NCBI GenBank assembly: GCA_947179485.1
Contig: OX359246.1
Coordinates: 58,073,632 to 58,137,631, forward strand
Length of the DNA: 64,000 nucleotides
DNA from: Allacma fusca
Taxonomy: Eukaryota; Arthropoda; Collembola; Symphypleona; Sminthuridae
Reading direction: 5' to 3'
Part shown: positions 1-13,453 of the stretch, piece by piece
How positions within the stretch are numbered: the first letter of the stretch is position 1
Layout of the letters: each line of letters starts with the position of its first letter
Notes under the pieces: model-generated
The model's input: the letters and a program-made list of their open reading frames with translations, nothing else
What the model was told of the DNA's origin: nothing
Databases searched by the model: none
Translations under genes and position numbers: made by a program

Positions 1-3000
1 TTATTCTTGCTTCAAGCTGATTCAGTTGTTCAGTCAGCTCTTTCGGCAAGTCGCTGCCAATGTTATCATTCAGGTACTTCCTTAAGCTGCCCACCTGTAA
101 TCCGTTGACATACCAAAACAATATAAAAACATTCCTTCATTAAACCAGCTATGAAAAACTGAAAATTATAATACCTCCTCTGTCCAAAAAGGTCTGTCTA
201 TTCTAAAAAGCTCCTCCCAATTGATATTGTCTAAACCATTGAGATTAAAGGAGTCACGGGTTGGGACTAATCCCACTGGGGTCGAGACCGCATCTGCAGA
301 GTTGTTATTTTCAATTCGCTTCAGAATCCAATCAAGGACACGGATATTGTCTCCGAATCCGGGCCACATGAATTTGTTCTGCGAAATCAGAGATTACGCA
401 GTGTATAACCATAATCAAACTAGTAAACTTTCCATTTGTGAACAAAATAATTAAATATTAAAATACACACCTGCGCATCCTTCCGGAACCAATTGACATG
501 GAAAACTTTCGGTAATTTGAGTCCTGGTTGCTGGCCGAACTGTAACCAGTGCTGGAAATACTGACCCATGTTGTATCCAACAAATGGTCTCATAGCGAAT
601 GGGTCGTTCATAACTGTCTTGCCCTATATGATTTTAATTTCCAATTTAATTCTCAATCGCAGCTTTTGCTTGTAAAAATAATATCATTTATGAACTACAG
701 TCAACATTAAAACACTACAATACTATAATAAAATTAAAACATAAAATCAAAGAAACACACTTTAAACTCTGCAGCAGCTGTCGCTTCAGATCTCATGGTG
801 GTTCCAACAAAAACAGAGTGATCCCAGTTGAAGGTTTCGTAAACCAAAGGAATTCCTTCAGGACGTCGACCACCAAACAAAATAGCATCAATCGGAACTC
901 CTTCGGCGTCTTCCCATCTCTCATCCTACATAACATAATAAATACTGTAGCTAGAATCCAAACTTTTCATTTGCTGTTAAATTCAAGAAGTTAAATACAT
1001 ATATCTCTAGCAATTAAAACATATTAAGACTTTTTTATCACAACTTATAAAACATCCAGTATATAATTACCAGAATCGGACAGTTTGTAGCCGGGCTAGT
1101 GAATCTAGAGTTGGGATGAGCAGCCAAAGTTCCAGATTTTGGATTCCATTCCTGACCTTTCCAATCCGTAATCTTCTGATTTGTGGGCTCCATGCCCTCC
1201 CACCAAACACCTCCATCAGCAGTCGAAGCAACATTGGTAAAGACGGTATCATTGAAAATAGTTTTCATTGCAACCGGGTTCGTGCTGGCATTTGTCCCGG
1301 GAGCAACTCCAAAAAAGCCATTTTCAGGATTGATTGCTCTCAACTGTCCGGTTTTGTTATCGAAGTGGAGCCAGGCGATGTCATCTCCCACACATTCAAC
1401 CTAAAGTTCATTGGCAAATCATTTTTAATTACTTGTGATCTGAATCATTACTTGGCTAATGCTGCACAACTGCGAGTGTAAAACGTGGTTTATAATATAA
1501 CTTGAAGCTATTCAGCTTTTTCAGATGTTTCTAGGAACAATTTACAAACAAGTTTTGCTAATAATAAAAACGATTGCAAACATGAACATACTTTGTATCC
1601 AGGTAACTTTGGAGTGAGCATAGCCAGATTAGTCTTGCCGCAAGCCGACGGGAATGCAGCAGCGATGTAACGTTTCTTGGATGAATGTGGGCTGGTTACT
1701 CCAAGGATGAGCATATGTTCAGCTAACCAGCCTTGCTCTCTAGCCATGTAGGAGCCCAACCGAAGAGCTAAGCATTTCTTGCCCAATAAACTATTCCCTC
1801 CGTAGCCGGATCCGAAGGAAATAATCTCATTAGTTTCTGGTTTGTGAGCGATGATAGTCTTTTCTGGGTTGCAGGGCCATTTGTTTACAGGCTTGCCCGG
1901 TACTATTGGGTCACCGACAGAATGCAAGCACCTGCAGTATTAATTATTATTTTAAAGCACCCATCTGTCATGTCGCAACCACATTAGGTAAATGGTGTGA
2001 TGAATCAGTTATTTTACCAGCTGAACGCTGATTGCAAATAATTCCACATAATTTTCCATTCATTTGCTAATTCCTATCATTATCAACATGCTGGGTCAGC
2101 AGGATTTAGATGGGAAAGAAGAAACAATAGTCGGCTTTTCCTGCTGTTTACAGCGTACTTATAAAGTTATAAGATAAGTAAGTACAGAAATCAAGTGTGT
2201 AGAATTAACGTGACTGACTGCAGTAGAATGAACTATGTTCACGCTCAAGGCTGCAGCTCCTCCAACGAGAAAAGTTTAGTCCATAAATAAAAGATAACCT
2301 CCATACACATGCAATACTCCCAAGCCGTACATCAGCACACACTTTGCAATCCTGTCCTCAACCTTGCTATGTATTTTCACAGATCTCGACTTGCCTCCAA
2401 TACACTACAGTGCTTTATCAAGTTGCACTTTTACACTACAGAAAATACAACTAATTGTAAAATTGATACTACAGTATTCATGCAAGCTGACTCGCGTGAC
2501 AGGAAAGCGGCATGGTCAGCAACGTGGACTCTAAATTTATGCTCCCTTCACCTTCTCTTTTCTACCTTCCAAATGAGAATCAAAGGAGGTGAATTCCCGT
2601 ACCTCATTGAAACTCTCAATTAATGATTGAAAGAATTCCTTTGTTGCTTTCAAGGACACATCCTAACTACAGCCAACGAATGATGTAAGAAAATGCACCC
2701 TGAACGTATAACATGAATTGAAAAGGAATATACAATACAAAAATCGGCAAAAACTGTCCATAACTCAAAAGTACCAATTTTAAAAAATGTACCTCACAAA
2801 ATCATCCGGGTCAACATGGTCCAATGCAGCTTCGCCCATCCGCGTCATAGTCCTCATACTAGCCACAACGTATGGAGAATCTGTTAGCTGAATCCCAATC
2901 TTCGAGTACTTGGAACCCACCGGCCCCATCGAGAATGGGATGACATACATTGTCCGGCCTGATATCATAACATCAAATTAGCTTCCCTTAAGTACAAAAA

Positions 3001-4000
3001 CAAAAACTTAAGTTTCTAAATTAGTTTTCAAATGTCCACTAACCATTCATACAGTTGTGGAACCTCTCATTGACAATATTATCCAAATCCGAGAGTGACA
3101 TCCAATTTGGCAAAACCCCCACACCAGGGTTCTGACCATGTGGAACCACATCGTCCTTCCTCGTCGTGCTAATGAATGTCCTAGATTCAACTCGGGCCAC
3201 GTCCCTTGGATCCGTCTGGACTAAGTAGCTGAAATAAAATAAATCAATAAGTTCCTCAAATCCGTCTCCCACACTCTCTACAAGATTCAAATAGATATTC
3301 CCTTCTTAAAATCCCCTCCGTCTTAAAATGAAAAAAAAGCCTTTAAACTCCAAAAACTTTCATATAAATCCTCCCCCAAAAACAAACTCCATCAGCAGCC
3401 ACACCAATCAATAATAACACCCCCCCCCCCCAAATCATCCTCCCCCAAAACTACAAACAATGCCAGACAATCGCAAAATCTAAGTCCATATTTACCCCCT
3501 CAAAATTAAATATTAAAAATACTAGTAAAAAAAATTACCAATTATCATATTTGGGCAAATTCCTGGCCATCCCATCCTCCATCAGCTTGCTCATGATAAC
3601 ATTGAACTCATTCTCGGACCCATCACAAACATGAATATTCCTGGGCTTACTCCGGTTTGCATTGTCTTCAATGAATTGTGTGATCTAGTGAGAACGCAAT
3701 CGATAACAAAACCACCCACAACAAAAAATAACAATAAAGACAGTTAAAACCATTTACTTTGCCCGGCAAAGTATTAGCAATACGGGGACTCGCGGAGATT
3801 GTCAACAGTCGTCTTTGACTGACTGCCGTGCGACTGAAAAAAAATGTAATTTAAAAAAACAGGGATTAAAAACTCACTCTGTATACATATAAAATATCAA
3901 TCATAATAATTATTTGAAATTCAATTATTATAAATACTATTATGAAAAATAATTCAACTTACAAAATTCGCTGGGACTGCTTTAATGCGTACATTCTCAT
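1..4000 (-). CDS. Pepck: Phosphoenolpyruvate carboxykinase (GTP), probably mitochondrial; 3' end cut by window
   Basis: Converts oxaloacetate and GTP to phosphoenolpyruvate, GDP and CO2, the entry step of gluconeogenesis and glyceroneogenesis. Coding exons in order on the minus strand: 3963-4000, 3758-3833, 3539-3684, 3044-3228, 2793-2958, 1592-1931, 1071-1400, 761-925, 471-623, 175-378, 1-94. All joins are GT-AG and in phase, giving about 632 residues against a usual length near 640, so only a few residues lie outside the window. Seen: the GTP-binding/kinase loop FPSACGKTN and the hyper-conserved stretch before it (1592-1931), [15 protein letters not shown] (2793-2958), VGDDIAWL (exon 1071-1400), and [11 protein letters not shown] (761-925). 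The first 38 residues are rich in Arg/Lys/Ser with no acid, which fits a mitochondrial presequence. The ATG at 3998-4000 is the only start fitting this exon. No defect seen. Confidence 0.96.
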
Positions 4001-7000
4001 CAGAGTTTACACTTGAAGTCTTTTTCAGACACTTCTTCCTTCAGAACTGACTCCTGCTTCTGCTGCTCTTGCCAAAGGGAGACGTGAGAAGAGCCGAGCC
4101 GCCGAGCGTTGTTGAGGTTCGTTCAAGCTATCAGTTGCGTATAAAGTCTCTCCCGTTAGCTCTCCTATTCAGACTTTGGTTTTAGTATGTACATACGTCC
4201 TTATGCTATAGCTCTCCTTCTTTTTTTTAAAGTACCGTCGTGAATCCTATATGTACTTCAAAAGGCTATTGCAGTGCTAAAGCTCTCGTTCCACGGACAC
4301 ACGTGGGTCAATGTTTTTTGCCTCCAGTTAAAATTTTTTGTGCCTTGATTGTAAGTACTTACATCCAAAACTCAACAACCTCTGCTTGAACCTTCAAGGT
4401 TCACTTGGGCTGTAAAAATAGAAGAAATACATTTTATAAGAAATGGAATTTACATTTAATTTTAAAATATATAACACATACAACAGATAGACACTTGCTG
4501 TCGAAACCTCCAAAACTTCCAAAAAAATCCTCTACATGGGCAATAATATTTTTGGAGGAATGTCAATAATGTTGTAATAATTCTATGAGATTTTGTTTTT
4601 CGTAAGCTTGCAACGTTCAAGCTCTGAACACTTATTCTCATTTAGTGTAGTATTTTTTTTTGAGTTGGAAAAATGTATTGGAATACCAGGTCAATTTAGG
4701 GTATTTTGAGGGGTACTTTTCGTTAGGAGTTTACTGTACCTTGTGTAATCTCTGGATAATTTCTACAGAGAGGAATATTAATAATGCGTACAATTCAGAA
4801 TATAGGGCAGGGGGTATTTGTTAATGTCGTGTCCTCAGTTACCCCAATTATGTCGATAGCATGCCCTAGCAACTTTAAATCCTTGTATTATTTACAGTGT
4901 ACAAGCAAATCTGGCTATAAAGGATTGTAATGTAAAAGTATCCCTGAAGTAGAGAATGCTGGAGGAGGGTTTATTTTATTAGGGGAAATTTTAATAGGGG
5001 ATAAATATGTGACTGTCTGAGTAGCTGTGATACTGAGGTTTCCTTGTACCCTTTGAACTCAGAGTTCCTGTAAAATGCTAAAGGCAGGAAATCAGTTGGC
5101 GTGACACACTTACAAAAGTTTTAACACGCACTTGAATCCAGATCTATAAGTGTATGTAGATACACGTGGGGAGCCCGACCGTCCTTCTAGTATAATCGAT
5201 TTCTCTTTGAAAAATAGGACCCTTGCAGAGTTGCACATGCACCAACGCTTGAGACATATGCATGTAATAAGCTAAAAATAAATATATGTTCCAAATTTTA
5301 GTCCAGATTTCCTCCAGTATTTGGGCTTTCTCCCGAACGATTCTTTCCCTTTGATATAATTATACTTCACTATAATATTGCTTTCGTATAATGGATTTAA
5401 GTAAGCTCCAATGCTTATTTATTTTGGTACGTTACAAAATGAGACTACAGATTTTTTTTTTGAAAGGACTCTCTTGTGTTATTTGTTTTGAGTTTGTGTA
5501 TAACTGTAGGAGCTTATTTGCGACTGTCAACATTACATGGGAAATGTCAACAAGCTGTCAAGCGCCTTCTCTTTTTATATTGAAAGATTCTGATGCAACC
5601 TGAACAACTAATTTCTTCTGACAAATATTCTTTGATTAAGCTTGAGACATTAGTGTTTACAAAAATATTTTATGTACATACATACATAGATGTATACACA
5701 TGTATGCATTGATGAATCTCGACTTGAGTTTGAGCTTCTCCTGAATTCTTTTGATGTTTTAGTGTAACAACAACCTCTGAGAGATGAAATGTCACTTTTG
5801 TGCTGTCCTGCAGTTTTATTGGCCTCCTTTAAAAAATCTGCATTGCGGGATGACGCAACAAGTATTATGCATCCTGTCCTATGCATTTACAAAATGCACT
5901 CGATAAAAGTTAAGTGTGAGTTGAAGTATTCTTATATACATACTTCATACTTATTTAGGTATACTTATATTAAGTACCATCTAGATACGCTCTTGTTACA
6001 TGGTAAAGGTAATAACCATGATGACTTTCTGGGACTGCTATTATAACAGTAAACGGAGTTTAGTACCAACTAATGTTATACCCAAGCACAGTTTTTGCAA
6101 CGAGAAGAATTTGAATATGTACTTACCATAAGGAAAAATACCTCTCCGTCCATGCGGTCCTTGCGGAATATAAGTTGCAAGAACAGTAATTCCCATGCAA
6201 CAGGGGCAATAAAACCCAAATAACTTATTATTGGAATGGATTCAACTCCTTAGTTTTTTATTCCTTCAATGCAGGAAAAACACTTCTTGATCCACCTCAA
6301 AAACCGTCTTTAATCCTATACGTCTCTATTCTCTTGTATGCTAATATTGTAGGGCAGTTCCTGCCTCAAGACGAGCCTGTAATCCTTCCTGTGGTTTAAC
6401 AGCGACTATGGAACTCTCATTGTCAGTTGTTGTTAGCTCGTGCCAAGATTTGGAGAGCGGATGAGGTATATGGAATATCCGCCGCTACACATTTAATTCC
6501 TCAATTTATTAGCACATAGGGGAACCTATATGGAATTTAAATAGAACAAAACTGCGAAGAATATTTCCAAGGGCCTTAGCATATACGTCTCTGCATATTA
6601 TGGACGAATTGATTTTTTTCTTATCAGCAAATGCTCGCAACTAATGAAAGTGTTGTAATAGTTTTTATCAACTATAATACAGAATGTGGGGTTACATCAA
6701 GTTTGCAAAGAGTCAAATACGTTTCAGGGAAGCTCTACATAAGTACATCTATACATGGGGGCTCCAAATCTACATACTATTAAAATGTTATGATGAAATT
6801 TCAAAACTAATTTTTGTTCAAGGAAGACGTAGATTCAAAAATTGCGTCTTAGGCCCAAAAGTTGGGTAATGGGATGAGGCTTGGGATTTTACCGGTATGA
6901 ATGGATTGGGGTACAAGCGGGTCATATGTACTGTATGTACATACTATATACATGTGTAGGTTTCTTCTGAAGCTATACTTTTTCGTGGAAGTGCTCATGT

Positions 7001-10000
7001 ATAAATGCAGTGTTTAACGAACATATGACGCAAGAGCTTGTTTTTATCTTTGGGATAAAGATTTCTAACTAAATAGTTCGCTGGCTATGTGGGATATGAC
7101 AGCCAATGGGAAGCTGAGGATTGGAGGGTGTGAGAAGTGACGTTGACATGGATTATGTATCGTAGTTATTATGTAACTCGACTGTGAGGGAACACATGGA
7201 GGAGTAAGTAACATGTTTGGCCAGAACATAAATGTGCTTATTTATTCGATCTCGAAGTCACTCAATGAAGTTAATGAGGAGTGGACTTTGGACGGCGAGG
7301 TGTGTTAACAGGACATTGCTACTTTTCCCAATACGTCGTTGGAACTGGCATGACGAGAATTTTTGATGCGTTCCTTTTCCTCCATATAAAATTCAGTCTA
7401 CACTATCCCTATTTAGATATACTTATTATTACTTTGCTGATTGTGGAGATCTGAGCGGAGGAAAAAAATCGACCTTGCAATTTATTACCAGTATGACTTC
7501 CAAGCTTAAGAGAGCTAGTGCTTATATAAAGTTTTGCTAAAAGCTCAACTTTTGCGCAATCTTTAAGAACAAATATTTCTAACTGGGAAGGCTTTAAGAC
7601 TCGCATATCTTTCCTCCAGCCTCCTCTGACGAAATAACCTGTAAAAATGAGAGTTTTGCAATAGAGTCGTTAATGCTACTATTTGGATCTTGGCTTGCCA
7701 AAGCCTCAGTCATTGTCAATGATGGGGACGTGCGATGCTTGACATTTATTTGACACGCCAAGGTGCACTTTGCACTCAAACTGTCGTAACGAAGGAGATT
7801 AACTTGCATTAGAGGGAAGCATTCCTGCCATTAGCAAAATGACCAGTGACTCAATTATTTTATGGAGAAAAATGACGTGATCTTTGTTCCCCGGATCTGT
7901 CAGAGCTTATATGTAAATGAGAGGCAATATTTACTGCAGTGTTTCTAATAATTAGCGTGTGTGTAAATACATGTGGATATATGGAATTTATATTGACAAA
8001 ATTATTCTTGTTATACTTTGAGCTAGTGAGTTATTGAAAGCCTGTTGAAAGGAAAGTGTCACGGTTAGACTTTGGGCTTTTTATCAAAATGCTATCTTTT
8101 TCTGGGAAGTGCCTGGTCGGACCTGCTGTGATGGAAAATTACTGTGTCATTTTAGTAGGTTGCCATTTGTGTGTATACAAAAAATACTCCATGTAATTAC
8201 ATGGGAGTCCTTTTAATAGGAACGAAATTTATGCTACTTGAATATGTAGTCGGGACGTCAGGAAGATTTACATGACACAAATCAAATTAGTTGGGGTTGT
8301 AAAAAAAAAAGTCCGCAAGCAGAGTTTACTCTCTGAAACTGGCTATGTTCGGAGTAGAGCGGTTTCATATAATTAATATGTACGTAGTTTGAGTACATAT
8401 CTAGGAGAGTGGAGGAAGTACAAGTACACACTCCATAGATATATCTGGGTGCTTCGCCACAAAGCTGGTTTGAAGTTTAATCATGGTAATGATTGAAGAC
8501 CCATAGGGATTACGTGGACTGGTCTGGTCTGGGAAATTACGTCAATTTATTTACAGAGTATTTAGTAACCGTGTTATTCTCCAATGTGTTTACTCCTTCT
8601 GTACAAATTACGCCTCACATTTTTATTATACGGGCCTTGATAATATTTGTGATGGGTTTTGTCCTGTGTCGTCAACATAATGCGTGTGCTCACAAATCAA
8701 TGAGAATGTATTGTCGGAAATGAGGCCTCCATATGTTGATTGTTATTGTTGTTGATTTTGCTCCTGTAGTGGAAGACACGTTCCTGTTTAATCAGACATC
8801 TTCTAGGATAACACAGGTGTGTTCGTGCCAAGTTATGCTCAATGCCTTGAATAATGTCATTAAATTTGCTCCCAGTTCAATGTGCACACTTGTGCCCGGA
8901 GCAGAAATAACGTCCGTTGGATTTTCAATTAAAAATAAACATCCGAAATCAGTTTTGTGCACACATTTCATGAAATGTCATTTTCGAAACAAATGTTTGT
9001 TGGCAATATTGCGGCTCAAGCTCTAAACCAAAGCACAACTTTACCATGTACAGATGAAGACAGCTTAATGCAAGGGATTAAGCGGATGACGTCCGGGTTT
9101 GACAAATATGTTGCAATTAGAGACTGGATTTACAATTTAGGTGTTGAGAGATGTTTGCGTCAAGTTAAGTACACTCACAGTCAGTGCTCTGTATTTAGTA
9201 ATAATTTCGTCAGGATTACTGTAATAAAAATTCTTCATATTTTCGTAGAATAACAATAATTTTTGCTATACAAATTTCTACAGTACATTCTTAAACACGT
9301 ACATTTCTAATTAAAAGAAATTATAAGGTATGAGGTATCGCCAGCATACTGGATTTCAATAATATAATTCTATTCAAGAAAAACGATTCATATTTCAATT
9401 CCTATGTAAACACCTGTAATATCAAAAAAGCTTAAAAGTAAAGCTACCATTCCAAGTAAATTATTTTATGGTGGCAATATACCATGACTTATTAATATAA
9501 AATTAATTTACAGCAATGTATTATTATCCTATAGTATGTACACATACTATTTTAACAAAGTTTTTTGGGTGGCCGATGATTTAATTATTATAGCTAAAGC
9601 AAAGGGACTTGAGCTCACTGACTCTGAGTACATATGAGCATCTTCCCATTGCTGTTATAATTATATGTATGTGAATATAACAATCCATTAGAATTCATGG
9701 AAAATTTCTAATTTCCTGTTCAAGTCAAAATATAGTACTGAAGAGCATTTTGGTCACGGGCAAGTTGGGCAAAATCGTTGAATATTTCAAGGATAAATAT
9801 TATATGAATAAGCATAGTAAACAAGGCAGCATCCCCTTGATAATACTTGTGGATTCCCTCGACAAGAAATTTCCAGCGTAATTACCTGTATATTACAACC
9901 CTCGATATCTATATAGTGACCTCATCAGCTGGTTGACATATCTCCACAGCCCCTTCCCATAAATTTTGACAGTTTTTGTGGTCCAAGATTGTGGTCTCCG

Positions 10001-10369
10001 GAATCAGAATTCTTTAAAGCAATTCACAAACTTTATCTTATGTCAAACAGTTCTCAGCATAGGAACCTGTTTAATAGCTCTTTTAAAGGTCATTAAAATT
10101 TCCTACAACCCACTACACCCGAATTCAAAAACTGCCGAATTTTTAGTTCCCCTTACAAATCTTGACTTTGTCACACTTCCTTGTAAGCTGTGTCCAGAGG
10201 GTTTGAGCTAAGGATGGAAGAAAGCCTAAAATACCCTAATAAATCAACAACACTCCTATTTAGAGGCACGTAATTATTGTTTGTATATGAAACCTTTGGT
10301 GCCATATACGATCGTACACCATCTTCCCGTCCAGCAAAGTTCTTCCTTGTTAAAAATTTGCCTTGCCCA
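4001..10369. other. Intergenic, no gene seen
   Basis: The first 100-150 bases hold the presumed PEPCK 5' leader and promoter side. Beyond that are AT-rich bases with many stops in all frames and short open stretches (such as 8493-9253) with no recognisable domain, no chain of splice sites and ordinary AT-rich composition. No gene, tRNA or clear transposon ends were recognised. Confidence 0.6.
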
Positions 10370-10374
10370 TGACC

Positions 10375-11085
10375 TCAGAGACTCCGTCCCATGTCTCGGG
10401 AGAAATTGTTCCGTGACTTCAGAGACTGTCCTTTCTGAAAATCCATTCCATCCCGTAAAACATTTCTCGTAAAAAATAGAGACGGGACGGGACTGTGAAA
10501 TTATTTCCTTGGATAACCGCGAAGGGTATATGTATACTTATAATAAAATTGTCCTGTAGAAACTGCATATATTCCATCGGTCGAAAAACAATGTCATCGA
10601 TATGCATTTTTGCAAGAATTTCCCTCAAGTAGTTCATTCTGGTATAATGAAACTCCATGTATATCAAATTACTTGTAATTAAAAATATATCTAGATCTAG
10701 ACCATTTTCCTCTGCCTCGTCACCGCTGGTATACAAAGAGTTCGTTATTCATGAACAACTTCCCACGACGTATGTACTTGGATAATGCAATAATTGTTCA
10801 ACAATTATTTAGGCTTGGAATTGCTTTGAGGCAGCCAGAATTAATTCTCCATCTGGATTTTAGTTCTGAAGTTTGGATACTAAACGGAACAGAAAAATTT
10901 TCCACATAAATATCTAGTCGGGACGGAACGGGGACATAGAATTTGTCCCTGTGGGTAATCGGGACGGGACGTGTATAACAACATTTTTCCCACATAATAT
11001 CGGGATGGGATAGGATAGAAAAATTCTCTCCGTTAGTAATCGGAACGGGATTTCTGTCCCCAGTAGAAGCTCTATTTTCACTAAC
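10375..11085. repeat. Degenerate GGGAC/GTCCC repeat block, probable hAT-type MITE remnant
   Basis: Many imperfect copies of GGGACGGGAC and its complement are concentrated at the two sides (about 10388-10500 and 10915-11060), leaving a more ordinary centre. This matches the architecture of the hAT MITEs at 47109 and 53841. No convincing terminal inverted repeat pair or 8-bp duplication was found, so the limits are approximate and the family assignment is by analogy. Confidence 0.4.
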
Positions 11086-11089
11086 TTCA

Positions 11090-12345
11090 AAACGATCTTA
11101 ATCTTGACCCTGACAGTCAAGTAGGTTTTTCAGACGGTCTTGAACTTGACAGTTCATGGTCAGACAATTACTTGAAAATTCAGGGTCGAGTATTCAAGTA
11201 ATTACTTCTCGCGTAACTTGAACCTGGCCAAGTAGTGCCGAAACAACTCTTGATTTGAGCATGACTTGACCATGACCCAAATTTGAAGTTGACTTGACTT
11301 GTCAAGTCTTTTTCAAAACAGAAATACAGTAGAAGAATAGTATTCACACTTACAATACAGCAAGTACTACATTTATAATGATTTGTATTGACTAAACACT
11401 AAATAATTAATATGATGAAATACTCTTGACGTTATCAGTAATTACTGCTTAGAATTAATCAACAAAAACAGCAAATAACAATATTGTTCACAATTCACAA
11501 GTTTCTCCAAAAAAATTTGATTTAATGTTTCAGTTCGATGCTTTAATTTGTTGTTTAATAAAATGCCTTAGTTTTAGCCAACCTTAATCACGAGAAACTA
11601 CGAATAGTCTCTGACAATAGTTTTTAAGGGCTAAGTAAATCAATTTCCATTGAATTTTACTACTAATAAAAACATCTTGCCCTAACATTCAAGTTTGGAT
11701 TCCTTCACTGAAAATCTCCATAGTTCAGCGTCCGCCCTGTTAATGAAACAATCTGGCATATGTATAGTACAGCTGTTAATTTTGTGCAAATGTTAAATGA
11801 TTAAGTACTAACAGAGTACTTGGATTTAAGTAATTCCAGTAAATTAACAATGGGTTAATTTTATGCAACAATACAGTACAACAATTGAACAGTTGCTTTC
11901 ATAAGTGCTGCTCCGAAATTGTTATATTCTTATTCTTTCGTTCACTAGTAATAGCCGTGGCTTCCCAAGCGGATCTGAAGATATTGAATTGTAACGTGAA
12001 AATATGTAGTTTAGACGAACATGCCTGGATACGGAATCTCGGAGTAGCGACAGCGACATATTATGCGTGACGTTTCGTTACTTGAATATAAGTACTTGAA
12101 ATACTCATGGTTCATGGTCAAGGATTTAAATTTTCTTACTTGACCATGAACATGACTTGACTCTCAAGTAAAACTTTTGTTTTGACCATGCGATAACTAC
12201 TTGACTCCAAATCTCAGGGTCAAGTACGTAAATAACTTGACCATGCCTTGAATGCTCAAGTATCCATTATATTTTACTTGAACATGACCCGAACTTGACC
12301 ATGACTTGAATTAGATACTCATGGTCTACTTAAACTTGAGCGCAG
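11090..12345. repeat. Degenerate ACTTGA/TCAAGT repeat block, probable hAT-type MITE
   Basis: Dozens of imperfect ACTTGA and ACTTGACCATG units and their complements lie at 11100-11310 and 12080-12340, with a plain AT-rich centre between them. The right edge reads AGCGCAGCTCTG, whose complement begins CAGAGCTGCGCT as hAT ends do. The matching left end was not found. A shorter block with the same motif lies at about 41570-41810. Confidence 0.45.
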
Positions 12346-13453
12346 CTCTGAATTCTACGTGCATCACTCGTATTTTGCTATGCACGGAATTAGGCATGCA
12401 AGATGTCCTAATTTGATCCGAGACCTCCTTATTTGAGATAATTACTCATTCCCGATACCTGAAGAGATCCCATCATGCCCTGACATTGAAAGGCACGAAA
12501 AATATCTAAAATCCTAAAATTGTCCTGAATACAGAATTCGGAAATCTGGCATGTCTGCACGTAGTTCATTTTGTTTTCAGGGAAAATTTTTCCCTAAACA
12601 AGAGTTTTCTCCAAACACGATTCCAGGTTATACAGTAATGTATATATTTTAAAAATTTGTCTTTACTAGAAATAAGTTTTATTGCATTATTTATATTTTG
12701 CGTCGCCTTTTAGGTTCTATACGGATGAAACTCTTGACTTGAACAAACGATAAATCCGATTACAGGTTGAAATTAACTCCCATGTTTGCGACAAGCTAAT
12801 ACTTTGAAATGTGTTTTCCGTGGTCATAGTTTACTTGACTTAACAGCATTTTCGAAATTTCCTCCTTCTCCAAATCCTTTGAGATTTTGCCCCCTTAAGC
12901 GGAATTTTTTTCAATCGTACTGCCTATGCTTACCGTCATGAGTCATGACCAAAGTTTACAATCTATCCAGTCATATAAGATAGCTCCCTGAGAAGCCCAC
13001 AAATTTCCAAAAGCAAGTAATTATCAAAATATATTCTAAAATAATTTGTGTGGGAATGAAAACATTTTATTTTGAAATACTTACAAAATTTCGACGGTGC
13101 ATTTTTAGATTGAAATCCTGCAAAATATTCATTCAAATGCATTATTTCCGTTTAATGCTTTACATATCGTTCAAATTCAAGAAAACAGTCAAAACAAAGA
13201 CCTATAAATAGTTGCTACTATTTTTGAGAGGTCCACTTACACCCTATACTTTCTAAATTCAAGGGAGTTGATGCGTCCCTTTAACCGTTTGACTTACCAA
13301 TTCTAGTACAAAAACAGCTTAAAAATAAATAGCTGACCCACTTTACAGTTTGACTTGGACCAGGCCCTCCCTCCAAATCCAATACTGTCAACATCCACCA
13401 ACTACTTTCCCACAGAGTTTCCAAAATCAGTCCTCGAAAGTTATTCCGTCAGC
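12346..13453. other. Upstream region of the F-box gene, nothing else seen
   Basis: AT-rich sequence without a supported gene. The last few hundred bases should contain the F-box gene promoter, but no clear TATA box was recognised. Confidence 0.5.

Noticed and set aside
3421..3431. Run of C in a PEPCK intron
   Set aside because: Simple homopolymer, no sign of function.
8493..9253. Chain of open frames of 76-98 codons
   Set aside because: No domain, and no in-phase splice pairs link them; treated as chance.
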